64,000 nt of DNA from Belliella baltica DSM 15883 (lineage in GTDB: Bacteria; Bacteroidota; Bacteroidia; Cytophagales; Cyclobacteriaceae), in contig NC_018010.1 in assembly GCF_000265405.1 (NCBI RefSeq), positions 868,001-932,000 of the forward strand. The letters are read 5' to 3'. The position numbers and the translations under genes were made by a program. Positions within the stretch are counted from its first letter, which is position 1, and each line of letters begins with the position of its first letter. The notes beneath the pieces were generated by a model that worked only from the letters and a program-made list of their open reading frames with translations, was not told where the DNA came from and ran no database searches. Positions 27,476-35,710 of this stretch are shown here, piece after piece.

Positions 27476-28318
27476 CTAAGCAAAGCCTAATTTCATTCCA
27501 AAATATGTACCCAACAATAAAGAAAGTTTTCTAGAGTTTGGAATTCTAATTCGCTCTTGGGTAATCACTTCAGGTGGCAAAGTTTTTATTTTGTCAAATA
27601 GTTTTTGGTAATAGAGATAAGCTACTTTTACACCCATTTTAGCTCCGATTGGTAAATTATTAATTCCTATCAGTGCTTCATCAAAGTCTTTCTGAATATC
27701 TTCTTCAATGGTAGCTTTGGTGAGTTTGTCAAAAGTCAAAAAATCTACACCAGGAAAATAAACTCTCCCTCTTTCCTCATAATCACTTTTGATGTCTCTA
27801 AGGAAATTGACTTTCTGAAATGCTGCACCAAGTTTGCAAGCTGATTCTTTTAATTTTTGATATTCTTCATCATTGCCTTCACAGAAGACCTCCAAACACA
27901 TGAGGCCTACCACTTCTGCAGAACCATAGATATATTCGTGATATTTCGAATCGTTATAAGTTTTGAAATCTAAGTCCATTTCCATGCTATGAAGAAATGC
28001 CTCAATCAAATCCAAATCAATATTATATTGATTGACTATGATTTGAAAAGCGTGAAGCACTGGATTTAAACTAATACCATCTTCAATTGCTTTGTATGTG
28101 TCTTTTTTAAAAAGCTCCAAGAGAGATTTTTTATCCTGATCATGAAAAGTATCTACAATTTCATCAGCATATCTTACAAAACCATAAATGGCGTAGATCG
28201 GCAAATGGTACTTTTTGTTGAGCGTTTTTATCCCGAGAGTAAAGCTAGTACTGTACCTTTGAGTAATCAACCGACTGCACTCAAAGGTGGTCTGATCAAA
28301 GAGGGCTTTTGCATCCAT
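27476..28318 (-). CDS. crtB: Phytoene synthase
   Basis: A 280-residue squalene/phytoene synthase from the ATG at 28318 (MDAKALFDQT). The two Asp-rich motifs are in YGFVRYADEIVDTFHD and FLRDIKSDYEERGRVYFPG, and the chain-binding helix region YSTSFTLGIKTL is present. It condenses two geranylgeranyl diphosphates to phytoene, the first committed step. It is 21 bp downstream of crtI within the operon. Confidence 0.95.
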   Translation of the reverse strand: MDAKALFDQTTFECSRLITQRYSTSFTLGIKTLNKKYHLPIYAIYGFVRYADEIVDTFHDQDKKSLLELFKKDTYKAIEDGISLNPVLHAFQIIVNQYNIDLDLIEAFLHSMEMDLDFKTYNDSKYHEYIYGSAEVVGLMCLEVFCEGNDEEYQKLKESACKLGAAFQKVNFLRDIKSDYEERGRVYFPGVDFLTFDKLTKATIEEDIQKDFDEALIGINNLPIGAKMGVKVAYLYYQKLFDKIKTLPPEVITQERIRIPNSRKLSLLLGTYFGMKLGFA

Positions 28319-28339
28319 ACTGATAATATACAATTTTAT

Positions 28340-29821
28340 TTACAAATTGTTTTCTTTGATCACTTCTTTGGCAACAACATGACCAGAAATTAATGATGGA
28401 GGCACCCCAGGTCCTGGAACAGTAAGTTGTCCTGTGTAATATAAATTTTTTACCTTTTTATTTTTCAAGGAAGGCTTAAGAATGGCTGTTTGTAAAAGCG
28501 TATTGGCTAATCCATAGGCATTTCCTTTGAAAGCATGATAGTCAGATTTGAAATCATTGTGTGCGTAGGATCGCTTGTAGATCACATGACTTCTAATTTC
28601 CTGACCGGTCAACTTCTCCAATCTATCCATAATCATTTGGTAATATTTTTCTCGCATTTCTTCAGTATCTTCTAAATCAGGGGCAAGAGGAACCAAGAGA
28701 AACAAGTTTTCTTTTCCTTCAGGTGCGACAGTCGGGTCGGTTATAGAAGGAACCGAGGCGTAAAAAAGCGGCTTTTCTGGCCATCTCGGATTGGTATATA
28801 TTGCATGCGCATGAGGCCCTAGCGGCTCATCGAAGAACAAATTGTGGTGACGGAGATTTTTAAGCTTTTTGTCAATGCCCAAATAAAATAGAAGACTTCC
28901 TGGTGCCATTACACGTTTGTCCCAGTATTTATCATCGTAATTGCTGTATTTATCTTGAAGCACATGTCTATCGATATGATTGTAATCTGCTCCAGCAATG
29001 ATTATATCAGCTTCAAAAGTTTTTCCACTTTTGGTTTTCACAGCCTTGGCAAGACCATTTTCAATATCAATATGATCTACTTCAGCATCGAAATGAAACT
29101 TTACCCCCTTTTCTTCTGCCAAACTCACCATTCCTTCAATAATTTTATGCATCCCACCTTTTGGATACCAAGTACCTAGGGCGATATCAGCATAGTTCAT
29201 TAATGAATATAGTGCAGGAATATTATTGGCTGTCTCACCAAGAAACAAAACAGGAAACTCCATCAATCTGATGATTTTATCCTCTTTAAAAAACTTTCTG
29301 ACATGCTTAGACATGGATTGAAAAATATCCATTCTGATCATGTCCACTAATAACTTTGGACTAGCAAACTCTAGCAAAGAGCGACTAGGTCTGTAAACCA
29401 AATCTTGAATGCCAACTTTATATTTATAAGCTGCTTGTTTAAGGAACTCATCCAGTTTGGGACCAACACCTGGCTCCATCATTTCAAGCAGAGCTCTAAA
29501 TTCTTCTAAGTTTGCAGGTATATCTACAAAATCTTGATCTCCAAAAATCACCGCATAGGAAGGATCTAACCTGAGAAGCTCATAATAATCAGAAGGCTTT
29601 TTTCCGAAATGAGAAAAATAAGTTTCAAAAACATCCGGCATCCAATACCAGCTGGGACCCATATCAAAAACAAAACCCTCGGTTTCGAACTTTCTAGCTC
29701 TTCCTCCGGGGGTACTATTTTTTTCAAGAAGCGTAACTTGATAACCTTGATCAGCAAGGTGTGTAGCAGCAGAAAGGCCAGCAAAGCCAGCCCCAATTAC
29801 TACGACATTATTTTTTGACAT
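28340..29821 (-). CDS. crtI: Phytoene desaturase
   Basis: A 493-residue FAD-dependent desaturase. The N-terminal dinucleotide-binding loop is VVVIGAGFAGLSAATHLADQ. The substrate-side FDMGPSWYWMPDVFE follows, and the C-terminal signature GQLTVPGPGVPPSLISGHVV is intact. CrtI converts phytoene to lycopene (or neurosporene). It starts 4 bp after the sigma-factor stop, so it is co-transcribed with the regulator and followed by crtB, crtYcd, ispH and crtW. Confidence 0.95.
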   Translation of the reverse strand: MSKNNVVVIGAGFAGLSAATHLADQGYQVTLLEKNSTPGGRARKFETEGFVFDMGPSWYWMPDVFETYFSHFGKKPSDYYELLRLDPSYAVIFGDQDFVDIPANLEEFRALLEMMEPGVGPKLDEFLKQAAYKYKVGIQDLVYRPSRSLLEFASPKLLVDMIRMDIFQSMSKHVRKFFKEDKIIRLMEFPVLFLGETANNIPALYSLMNYADIALGTWYPKGGMHKIIEGMVSLAEEKGVKFHFDAEVDHIDIENGLAKAVKTKSGKTFEADIIIAGADYNHIDRHVLQDKYSNYDDKYWDKRVMAPGSLLFYLGIDKKLKNLRHHNLFFDEPLGPHAHAIYTNPRWPEKPLFYASVPSITDPTVAPEGKENLFLLVPLAPDLEDTEEMREKYYQMIMDRLEKLTGQEIRSHVIYKRSYAHNDFKSDYHAFKGNAYGLANTLLQTAILKPSLKNKKVKNLYYTGQLTVPGPGVPPSLISGHVVAKEVIKENNL

Positions 29822-29825
29822 ATTG

Positions 29826-30338
29826 TTAGTTTTTGTGTCTGTACACGTGAAGATCGTCTTTTAATATTTTACGTGCAATATGTATTCTATTTTTAACTGT
29901 ACCAATTGGTATATCTAATTTTTCAGCTATTTCATGATATTTGAAACCTCTGTAGTGCATCATGAATGGAGTTTTGTAAACTTCATCTAAACCCTCGATA
30001 GCTTCATGAATATCATCCATTGTAAAATCCCCGTAAGCTCCATTCTCTACTAACACATCACCTGAATTGATGTAATGAAGATTATCGGTAGTGTCAACAA
30101 AAGTACCTCTTCTTACCATTCTTTGATAGTTGGTAATGAAGGTGTTTTTCATAATAGTATATAACCAAGCTTTCAAATTTGTACCTTCTGTAAACTTGTC
30201 TTTATTAGTGAACGCCTTAACCATTGTGTCTTGCATTAGGTCGTTTGCGTCATCCATATCTCTTGTTAATTTTAAAGCGAAAGGCTTTAATGAACTAGAG
30301 AGCTTGTTTAATGAGTAACTGAATTCTAGAGTTGTCAT
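29826..30338 (-). CDS. RNA polymerase sigma factor (ECF-like) heading the crt operon
   Basis: A 170-residue sigma-70 family factor with only regions 2 and 4. Region 2 has DMDDANDLMQDTMVKAF and NLKAWLYTIMKNTFI; region 4 has the HTH YHEIAEKLDIPIGTVKNRIH. The ATG at 30338 was preferred over an upstream in-frame start eight codons earlier because the homologous core starts soon after. It lies 4 bp before crtI, has its own promoter at 30360-30391, and has no anti-sigma gene beside it. It probably activates the carotenoid genes, possibly together with the MerR protein just upstream. Confidence 0.92.
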   Translation of the reverse strand: MTTLEFSYSLNKLSSSLKPFALKLTRDMDDANDLMQDTMVKAFTNKDKFTEGTNLKAWLYTIMKNTFITNYQRMVRRGTFVDTTDNLHYINSGDVLVENGAYGDFTMDDIHEAIEGLDEVYKTPFMMHYRGFKYHEIAEKLDIPIGTVKNRIHIARKILKDDLHVYRHKN

Positions 30339-30359
30339 GGCTTTTTGTTTTTGTTGAAT

Positions 30360-30391
30360 CAAATATAGAAATGATTAAACAAACCGCAAAA
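30360..30391 (-). promoter_or_regulatory. Bacteroidota-type promoter for the sigma factor-crt operon
   Basis: Read on the minus strand, TTTTG (30391-30387), a 19-bp spacer and TATATTTG (30367-30360) fit the Bacteroidota -33 TTTG / -7 TAnnTTTG consensus. It ends 21 bp upstream of the sigma-factor ATG. Two copies of TTTGTTTAAY lie in or next to it (30374-30383 and a variant at 30419-30428). Confidence 0.65.
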
Positions 30392-30506
30392 TATTTTGTA
30401 GAATATTTTTAAATATTTGTTAAACAAAAAGAGGTGAACTAAAATTTAAAATCTAATTTAATTTAAATTATTGCTGTTTTTGATGTATATACATTGTTTT
30501 TAACAT

Positions 30507-30526
30507 AAAAAAAGGCCAGAAGGCCT
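30507..30526 (-). terminator. Terminator after the MerR regulator gene
   Basis: On the minus strand AGGCC-TTCT-GGCCT is followed by a run of seven T. The stem is short (5 bp) but GC-rich, in an AT-rich spacer between the MerR gene and the sigma-factor promoter. Confidence 0.7.
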
Positions 30527-30552
30527 GTTTAATTATTTTTTCATTTTGTTCA

Positions 30553-31455
30553 TTATTTTTCTTGAACAACTGGATCTAATTCCTCAAGATACTCTTTAAT
30601 GTTTCTGATATAGTTCATCACTTTGACATTAGAAGGGAAGGAAAGATCTTGACCTAGTATTTGGTAACCAGATAATATGATCTCTGATTCCTTGTATTTA
30701 CTGCACAAATCATTGATATATTCTTGTACTTGTTCGGCACCAGGTGAAGTAGTGATGACAGTCATTAAATAGTCAGGTTGATGCATTTTGTATATCAATT
30801 CCAAATCAGCTCTTGGGGTACTTTGCCCCAGATAGAAGACTTTATGTCCTTTTAGCTTAATTAGATAAGCTGCAAACAAAAGAGAAATTTCATGTAATTC
30901 CCCTTCTGGTAGAAATAGAAGGAATTTCTTCCCACCACCTTTATATATCTGCCCGTCTATAGCTACGATGAGTTTTTGGCGAACCAAATTACTCATAAAA
31001 TGCTCTTGCGCAGGATTAATAGCACCAGTTTGCCATAGAACACCAATTTTTGACATAAATGGATATATAATATTCAACATGGTCTGTTCAAAACCAATTT
31101 TAAGAATATTAGTCGAAAGCACTTTATCAAATCGCTCCTCGTCCATTTCTATCATACATATAGTAAGCGCATGAATCTGATCATCATGTGTCAGTGTTCG
31201 TTCCGAAAGCTTGACCACTTCTGCTCTGATTTCAGGAAGATCCATTTTGGCGATCTTACTTATCTTGTAGCCATTGTCATTGAGCAAAGCGACATTTAAA
31301 ATCAGTTTTAGATCATCATCGTCATAAAATCTGATATTGGTATCTGTTCTCTTAGGAGAAAGCAAATTGTAGCGCTGTTCCCAAATTCTCAAAGTATGTG
31401 CTTTGATACCGGAAAGCTGCTCCAAATCTTTAATCGAATAGGTGCTCACGTTCAT
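30553..31455 (-). CDS. MerR-family regulator with B12-binding-like domain (CarH/LitR-like)
   Basis: A 300-residue protein. Residues 3-70 form a MerR winged helix (TYSIKDLEQLSGIKAHTLRIWEQRY). The middle helical domain carries W141-x9-E151-H152, the Wx9EH motif that contacts adenosylcobalamin in CarH photoreceptors. The last domain has E186-L-H188-E-I-S191 in place of DxHxxG, so the cobalt-ligating His is kept but the Gly is Ser. It overlaps crtZ by 4 bp (ATGA), coupling it to carotenoid genes. A light- and B12-responsive repressor of carotenogenesis is the best inference, but loss of B12 binding is possible. Confidence 0.88.
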   Translation of the reverse strand: MNVSTYSIKDLEQLSGIKAHTLRIWEQRYNLLSPKRTDTNIRFYDDDDLKLILNVALLNDNGYKISKIAKMDLPEIRAEVVKLSERTLTHDDQIHALTICMIEMDEERFDKVLSTNILKIGFEQTMLNIIYPFMSKIGVLWQTGAINPAQEHFMSNLVRQKLIVAIDGQIYKGGGKKFLLFLPEGELHEISLLFAAYLIKLKGHKVFYLGQSTPRADLELIYKMHQPDYLMTVITTSPGAEQVQEYINDLCSKYKESEIILSGYQILGQDLSFPSNVKVMNYIRNIKEYLEELDPVVQEK

Positions 31456-31892
31456 TTTGCTTTAAAATATTTTTTGGGTACTACAAACAAACCGAAAGAA
31501 ACTGCATCATCCTTTTTATTCGTGGCATGATGCGCTTGATGCGCTTTGAAAATTCCTCTTAAGAATGAATTTTTTGGTTTATCAAACCATTTCATTCTTC
31601 TATGTATCAGTATATCATGTAAAAAGAAATAACTGATTCCGTATAGACTGATGCCTGTCCCCATCCAAAATCTATAGTCCAACTGTCCAACACCTTTAAT
31701 AATAAGGATCACAGCAATGCTCCCGAATAACAAAGAAAATAAATCATTCAACTCAAAGAATGATTTAGATGCTTGGTGATGTGTCTTATGAATACTCCAA
31801 AGAGGTCCATGCATAATATATTTATGAATAAACCATCCGGAGAATTCCATAGCGGCAAAACCTAGTAGGGTGTAAAGGATTGCGTACATCAT
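31452..31892 (-). CDS. crtZ: Beta-carotene hydroxylase CrtZ
   Basis: A 146-residue membrane di-iron hydroxylase. The histidine clusters of CrtZ are visible: HKYIMHGPLWSIHKTHH, FFLHDILIHRR and HQAHHATNKKDD. CrtZ adds the 3-hydroxyl to the beta-ring. Its stop overlaps the MerR start, and the CruF-like gene lies 51 bp upstream on the same strand, so it belongs to a second carotenoid transcript. Confidence 0.93.
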   Translation of the reverse strand: MMYAILYTLLGFAAMEFSGWFIHKYIMHGPLWSIHKTHHQASKSFFELNDLFSLLFGSIAVILIIKGVGQLDYRFWMGTGISLYGISYFFLHDILIHRRMKWFDKPKNSFLRGIFKAHQAHHATNKKDDAVSFGLFVVPKKYFKAK

Positions 31893-31943
31893 AATCGTAA
31901 CTCTATTTTTTTATTTTTGTTTAACGTTTGCTAAAATATCCTT

Positions 31944-32624
31944 TTACAAGAGCAAGTTGAGTAAAAGAAAGAAAATAGCTAGGTTGATTAATAAATACAA
32001 AGAAAGAACATTCGACTTATCAAAAGACAATTTTCTGTAAATCAACTGAATAATAAAAGCAATACCAAACCATCCTATAAAATTGGAGAGTGGAATCAAG
32101 TCATTCTCCCAAGACCAAAAATCCAATTTTACTGCTACTGGCTCGATCAAAACGTCCAACAAAACCATAACTAATGCTCCCAAGCTCGCTGCTATGAAGT
32201 CATTCTTTATTTTTTTGTGAAAAATCTCCCCACTCAGATAGACCAAAAGCAACCAATTCACACCAATCAAAAGTGGAACCTCGAAAAGTTGAAAACCTAA
32301 AACAGGGCCATACCTGTAATTTCCAAAAGGAAATCCAGTATGCACTCCCAATACTTCTGAGCCATAACCTATACCAAAAGACAAAATCACAAATAAATAA
32401 AAAGCAGTATTCCACCCTTTATGAAACACAAACAACAATCCGGTACACAAAAGAAGATGAAAAGGTGTTAGAACTTGAAAATATGGTCTGAGCGCAGGCA
32501 CCGTCATCCCCAATATTCCAACCAAATGAAATATGGTGATGACAATTTTAAAAATATTGACCTTATTGAAAAAAAAGGGGATTGAAGTATTATTAAGGGT
32601 GGTTTTTTCCATGAAAGCGTGCAT
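31944..32624 (-). CDS. cruF: Carotenoid biosynthesis protein (CruF-like hydratase)
   Basis: A 226-residue integral membrane protein with about seven helices. VLGVHTGFPFGNYRYGPVLGFQLFEVPLLIGVNW and DVLIEPVAVKLDFWSW are the pattern of the Caroten_synth (DUF422) family, which includes CruF, the 1'-hydratase acting on the open psi-end of monocyclic carotenoids. Together with CrtYcd, CrtZ and CrtW this fits a monocyclic product with a 1'-hydroxyl. It is the first gene of the crtZ-MerR transcript. The family is clear; the exact reaction is inferred. Confidence 0.82.
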   Translation of the reverse strand: MHAFMEKTTLNNTSIPFFFNKVNIFKIVITIFHLVGILGMTVPALRPYFQVLTPFHLLLCTGLLFVFHKGWNTAFYLFVILSFGIGYGSEVLGVHTGFPFGNYRYGPVLGFQLFEVPLLIGVNWLLLVYLSGEIFHKKIKNDFIAASLGALVMVLLDVLIEPVAVKLDFWSWENDLIPLSNFIGWFGIAFIIQLIYRKLSFDKSNVLSLYLLINLAIFFLLLNLLL

Positions 32625-32729
32625 TTCTGCTTATCCCAATGTGATCTGATTTTTGGAATATGTTCAAATTAACAAGGCAGATTAATATTTGTTGGTAAAT
32701 TTGCTAGGCAAAATTAAAGATAAAAAAGT

Positions 32730-33032
32730 ATGATACTATATAATGTAACCGTCAATGTAGAAAAAGACGTGGAAAAAGAATGGCTTGACTGGATGAAAAA
32801 CACCCACATTCCTTTTGTCATGGAGACGAAAATGTTTGTAGAAAATAAACTGTTTAGAATCATGCATGATTCAGAAGATGGTGGAATCAATTACTCTGTA
32901 CAATATTTTGCAAAAGATATGCAAGATGTCATGGCTTATCAGCACCAATACTTTGATCAACATAATGCTATCGTACAAAAGAAATTTCCGAAGAAATTAG
33001 CGATATTCATGACCTTACTAGAATTGGTCTAA
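32730..33032 (+). CDS. DUF4286 family protein
   Basis: A 100-residue cytoplasmic protein matching the DUF4286 pattern, beginning MILYNVTVNVEKDVEKEWLDW and containing TKMFVENKLFRIM. The ferredoxin-like alpha/beta sequence resembles antibiotic-monooxygenase-type folds, but the function is unknown. It starts a short plus-strand group with TspO (1-bp gap) and the Tag glycosylase (8-bp gap), so the three are probably co-transcribed. Confidence 0.85.
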   Translation: MILYNVTVNVEKDVEKEWLDWMKNTHIPFVMETKMFVENKLFRIMHDSEDGGINYSVQYFAKDMQDVMAYQHQYFDQHNAIVQKKFPKKLAIFMTLLELV

Positions 33033-33033
33033 C

Positions 33034-33498
33034 ATGAAAAATTGGCTGAAATTACTGATCTCTATTATCTTACCCCAAATCGCAGGTGGCTTGGGTGCCT
33101 TGGTTACTATCTCATCTGTAGGGTCTTGGTATCAGTCCATTAATAAGCCGTTTTTTAATCCCCCTTCTTGGATATTCGGTCCTACTTGGACAGTTCTTTA
33201 CATTATGATGGGGGTTTCACTTTTTCTAATTTGGAAATCAAATCATCCCTTTAAGAAAAAAGCGCTTTGGTTATTTGCTATTCAGTTGCTTCTCAATGCC
33301 ATTTGGTCACCAGCATTCTTTGGTCTTGAATCACCAATATTGGGCTTGCTTGTAATAGTACCACTTTGGGTTATGATTTTAGTCTGTATCAGAGCATTTT
33401 TCCCAATCGACATATGGGCATCTTACCTCTTGATTCCTTATCTACTTTGGGTAAGCTTTGCCACTGTACTCAATGCAAGTATCTGGTACCTTAATTAA
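33034..33498 (+). CDS. TspO/MBR family tryptophan-rich membrane protein
   Basis: A 154-residue, five-helix membrane protein. The TspO hallmarks are PFFNPPSWIFGPTWTVLYIMMG and the late NAIWSPAFFGLESP. Bacterial TspO binds porphyrins and affects tetrapyrrole levels and, in some phototrophs, carotenoid gene expression. Its closeness to the pigment cluster is suggestive, but TspO is often found away from crt genes. It is tightly packed with the DUF4286 gene upstream and the Tag gene downstream. Confidence 0.93.
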   Translation: MKNWLKLLISIILPQIAGGLGALVTISSVGSWYQSINKPFFNPPSWIFGPTWTVLYIMMGVSLFLIWKSNHPFKKKALWLFAIQLLLNAIWSPAFFGLESPILGLLVIVPLWVMILVCIRAFFPIDIWASYLLIPYLLWVSFATVLNASIWYLN

Positions 33499-33506
33499 CT
33501 TTCGCT

Positions 33507-34106
33507 ATGCCAACTATTCCTCAGGATCCTAACAAATTCAGATGCCCTTGGTGTATGGGCTTTGAGCAATATATCAAATATCACGATGAAGAATGGGGCG
33601 TTCCTGTTTATGATGATCAGACACATTTTGAGTTTTTGATTCTTGAGAGTGCACAAGCTGGACTTAGCTGGGCTACTATATTGAAGAAAAGAGAAGGCTA
33701 CAGACATGCCTTTGCAGACTTTGATTACCAAGTAGTGGCAGATCTTCCCGATTCTTATGTTACTGAACTGCTTCAAGATCCAAGCATCATCAGAAATGAA
33801 CTGAAAATCCGAGCGGCCATTAACAATGCAAAGCGATTTATGGAAATCCAATCTCAGTTTGGAAGTTTCAGTAAGTATATCTGGGAATTTGTGGATGGAA
33901 AAGTGATCGACAGGCAACTCAGGTCCATGCAAAATGCACCTGCTACTACTCCAGAATCAGATAAATTAGCAAAAGACCTCAAAAAGAGAGGATTCAAATT
34001 TTTGGGAAGCACTACAATCTATGCACACATGCAAGCTACCGGCTTGGTCAATGATCATCTGACAACTTGTTTTCGCTATGAAGAAGTGAAGCTATTGGCG
34101 AAATAA
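33507..34106 (+). CDS. tag: DNA-3-methyladenine glycosylase I
   Basis: A 199-residue base-excision repair enzyme. Family motifs are the N-terminal RCPWCMGFEQYIKYHDEEWG, LSWATILKKREGYRHAF, and the C-terminal VNDHLTTCFRY. The Cys and His at the two ends form the zinc snap of TAG enzymes. It removes 3-methyladenine from alkylated DNA. It is the third gene of the DUF4286-TspO-tag group and ends at a strong terminator. Confidence 0.95.
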   Translation: MPTIPQDPNKFRCPWCMGFEQYIKYHDEEWGVPVYDDQTHFEFLILESAQAGLSWATILKKREGYRHAFADFDYQVVADLPDSYVTELLQDPSIIRNELKIRAAINNAKRFMEIQSQFGSFSKYIWEFVDGKVIDRQLRSMQNAPATTPESDKLAKDLKKRGFKFLGSTTIYAHMQATGLVNDHLTTCFRYEEVKLLAK

Positions 34107-34129
34107 TGATTTAATTTATTCGTTGAAAC

Positions 34130-34162
34130 AAAAAATCCCAACCGATTTGGTTGGGATTTTTT
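34130..34162. terminator. Bidirectional terminator
   Basis: Perfect 14-bp arms AAAAAATCCCAACC (34130-34143) and GGTTGGGATTTTTT (34149-34162) with a 5-nt loop, placed between convergent genes. Confidence 0.92.
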
Positions 34163-34182
34163 GGCGCTAAACTGGAAAAAAT

Positions 34183-34926
34183 TTACTTAGGCTTGGTGTA
34201 TGCATCAGTATATTTTGTCCATATTTCGTAGATTGGATTTCCAGTAGAACTCATGCCACTGTGGTGCCATTCCCCATCAATGACCTCATAATTGAATTCT
34301 AGGCTAGCGCCAACTCTGCTATCATCTCTAGAGAAAAACTGAATATTTTCTACATATTTCCCATTTTCAGCAGCGTATGTCCCTCCACCGGTTCCAGAAA
34401 ACTCTTTGGTCTCTGAGTTAAAAGCGACCCATTGGAAATGTCCTCCACTAAGGATTTTAATAGTTCTTCTTGCTCCTGGGGTTGATCGACTAATCTCTTC
34501 GCCTCTTTTTCTTCCAGTGATGACCCAATTTCTTGTCAAATCGTCTTTTGCATCACTTACTTTTTCCCAAATTTCAACCATGGCACTGCCTCCTTTTTCT
34601 GTAGAAATGACGATTTTGCTATCCACTATATCGAGAGAAAATTCTGTCGTAGTACCAACTCTTTCTGTATCACTAGTGTAGAAATCATACATTTCAGTGT
34701 AGTAATTATCTTTCAAAGTGAATTCTCCTCCACCTGCGCCGATGAATTTATTGGTGTCAGTTTCTTTTGCTCCAAAAGAAAAGTAACCATCTTGATATAT
34801 TTTAATAAATGTTTTATCCTTAATTTCTTTCCCATTTTGGTGGGTGAGTTTCCAAGCACCTTCAAGGTTTTGACCAAGTAATGTACCTATCATAAAAAGG
34901 AGAGGAAGGAAGAGTATTTTTTTCAT
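34183..34926 (-). CDS. Secreted protein with two tandem lipocalin-like repeats
   Basis: A 247-residue protein with a signal peptide (ends GTLLGQ). Residues about 20-125 and 130-245 are clearly related to each other. Each has GAW/RNW at its start, a GAGGGEF / GTGGGTY turn, a D(T/S)xRVG segment (TSDTERVGTTTEF and RDDSRVGASLEF) and an EIWxKxxDA end. The all-beta character suggests two lipocalin-like barrels, perhaps ligand binding, but no function is known to me. It is a single-gene unit. Confidence 0.75.
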   Translation of the reverse strand: MKKILFLPLLFMIGTLLGQNLEGAWKLTHQNGKEIKDKTFIKIYQDGYFSFGAKETDTNKFIGAGGGEFTLKDNYYTEMYDFYTSDTERVGTTTEFSLDIVDSKIVISTEKGGSAMVEIWEKVSDAKDDLTRNWVITGRKRGEEISRSTPGARRTIKILSGGHFQWVAFNSETKEFSGTGGGTYAAENGKYVENIQFFSRDDSRVGASLEFNYEVIDGEWHHSGMSSTGNPIYEIWTKYTDAYTKPK

Positions 34927-34979
34927 GGCGTATTTTATATTAGGTTTAGACTTCTAAATTACCGATTTTATCTTTGATA

Positions 34980-35300
34980 ATGAAAACCTTTATACTAGGG
35001 CAAAATATAGACCAAGTTTTAGAAATGATCCCTGACAAAAGCATCAGAGTTGTACGACTAGGAACTACTCAAGTATGCGTATCTCGAGTAGCAAAAGATT
35101 TTTTTGCTTTTGAATCGAACTGCCCACATCAAAGAGCTGCATTAAATCAAGGTTGGGTCACTGTCTATGGTGAAGTTGTGTGCCCGCTTCATGAATATCG
35201 ATTTGATATGAAATCCGGAGAAATTCGAGCAGGTTCATGTGGAGATCTAAAAACCTACAAGACTAAACTTACTGAAGAAGGACTTAAAATTTTTATTTAA
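34980..35300 (+). CDS. Rieske [2Fe-2S] domain protein
   Basis: A 106-residue protein from the ATG at 34980 (a TTG two codons upstream is less likely). The Rieske cluster ligands are exact: C-P-H, 17 residues, then C-P-L-H. It is a soluble stand-alone ferredoxin-like Rieske protein, probably an electron carrier; no oxygenase gene is adjacent. Its stop overlaps the stop of the convergent csaA gene by 4 bp. Confidence 0.9.
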   Translation: MKTFILGQNIDQVLEMIPDKSIRVVRLGTTQVCVSRVAKDFFAFESNCPHQRAALNQGWVTVYGEVVCPLHEYRFDMKSGEIRAGSCGDLKTYKTKLTEEGLKIFI

Positions 35301-35632
35301 TGTAATTTGCCTCCATTGGGAACAGGAAAATCTACGGTCGCTAAGGAAATTCTACCTTGACCATCATCGAAACCTGTAACTAGTATTTCAGACATAAAAT
35401 TGGCAATTTGTCTTGGAGAAAAATTACAAATACAGATGACCTGTTTCCCTATCAGTTCCATGGGTTGGTACAAATCTGTAATTTGAGCAGAGGACTTTTT
35501 GATTCCAAAATCCCCCAAATCTACCCATATTTTATAGGCAGGTTTTCTTGCATTTTCGAAGACCTCAGCCCGAATAATTGTCCCAATTCGGACATCAATC
35601 TTTTGAAAATCAGAGTAATCAATCGTTTGCAT
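35297..35632 (-). CDS. csaA: tRNA-binding protein CsaA
   Basis: A 111-residue single EMAP/Myf-type OB-fold protein: FQKIDVRIGTIIRAEVF, the core KIWVDLGDFGIKKSSAQIT, and the GKQVICICNF and MSEILVTGF strands match CsaA, a homodimeric tRNA-binding, chaperone-like protein. It ends convergently with the Rieske gene. Confidence 0.92.
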   Translation of the reverse strand: MQTIDYSDFQKIDVRIGTIIRAEVFENARKPAYKIWVDLGDFGIKKSSAQITDLYQPMELIGKQVICICNFSPRQIANFMSEILVTGFDDGQGRISLATVDFPVPNGGKLH

Positions 35633-35710
35633 AGATATTATATTTTTCCTATTTTTGAAAACCTAACAGCATAATCAACTGTTATACATTTCGGACAAGA
35701 ACCACTCAGT

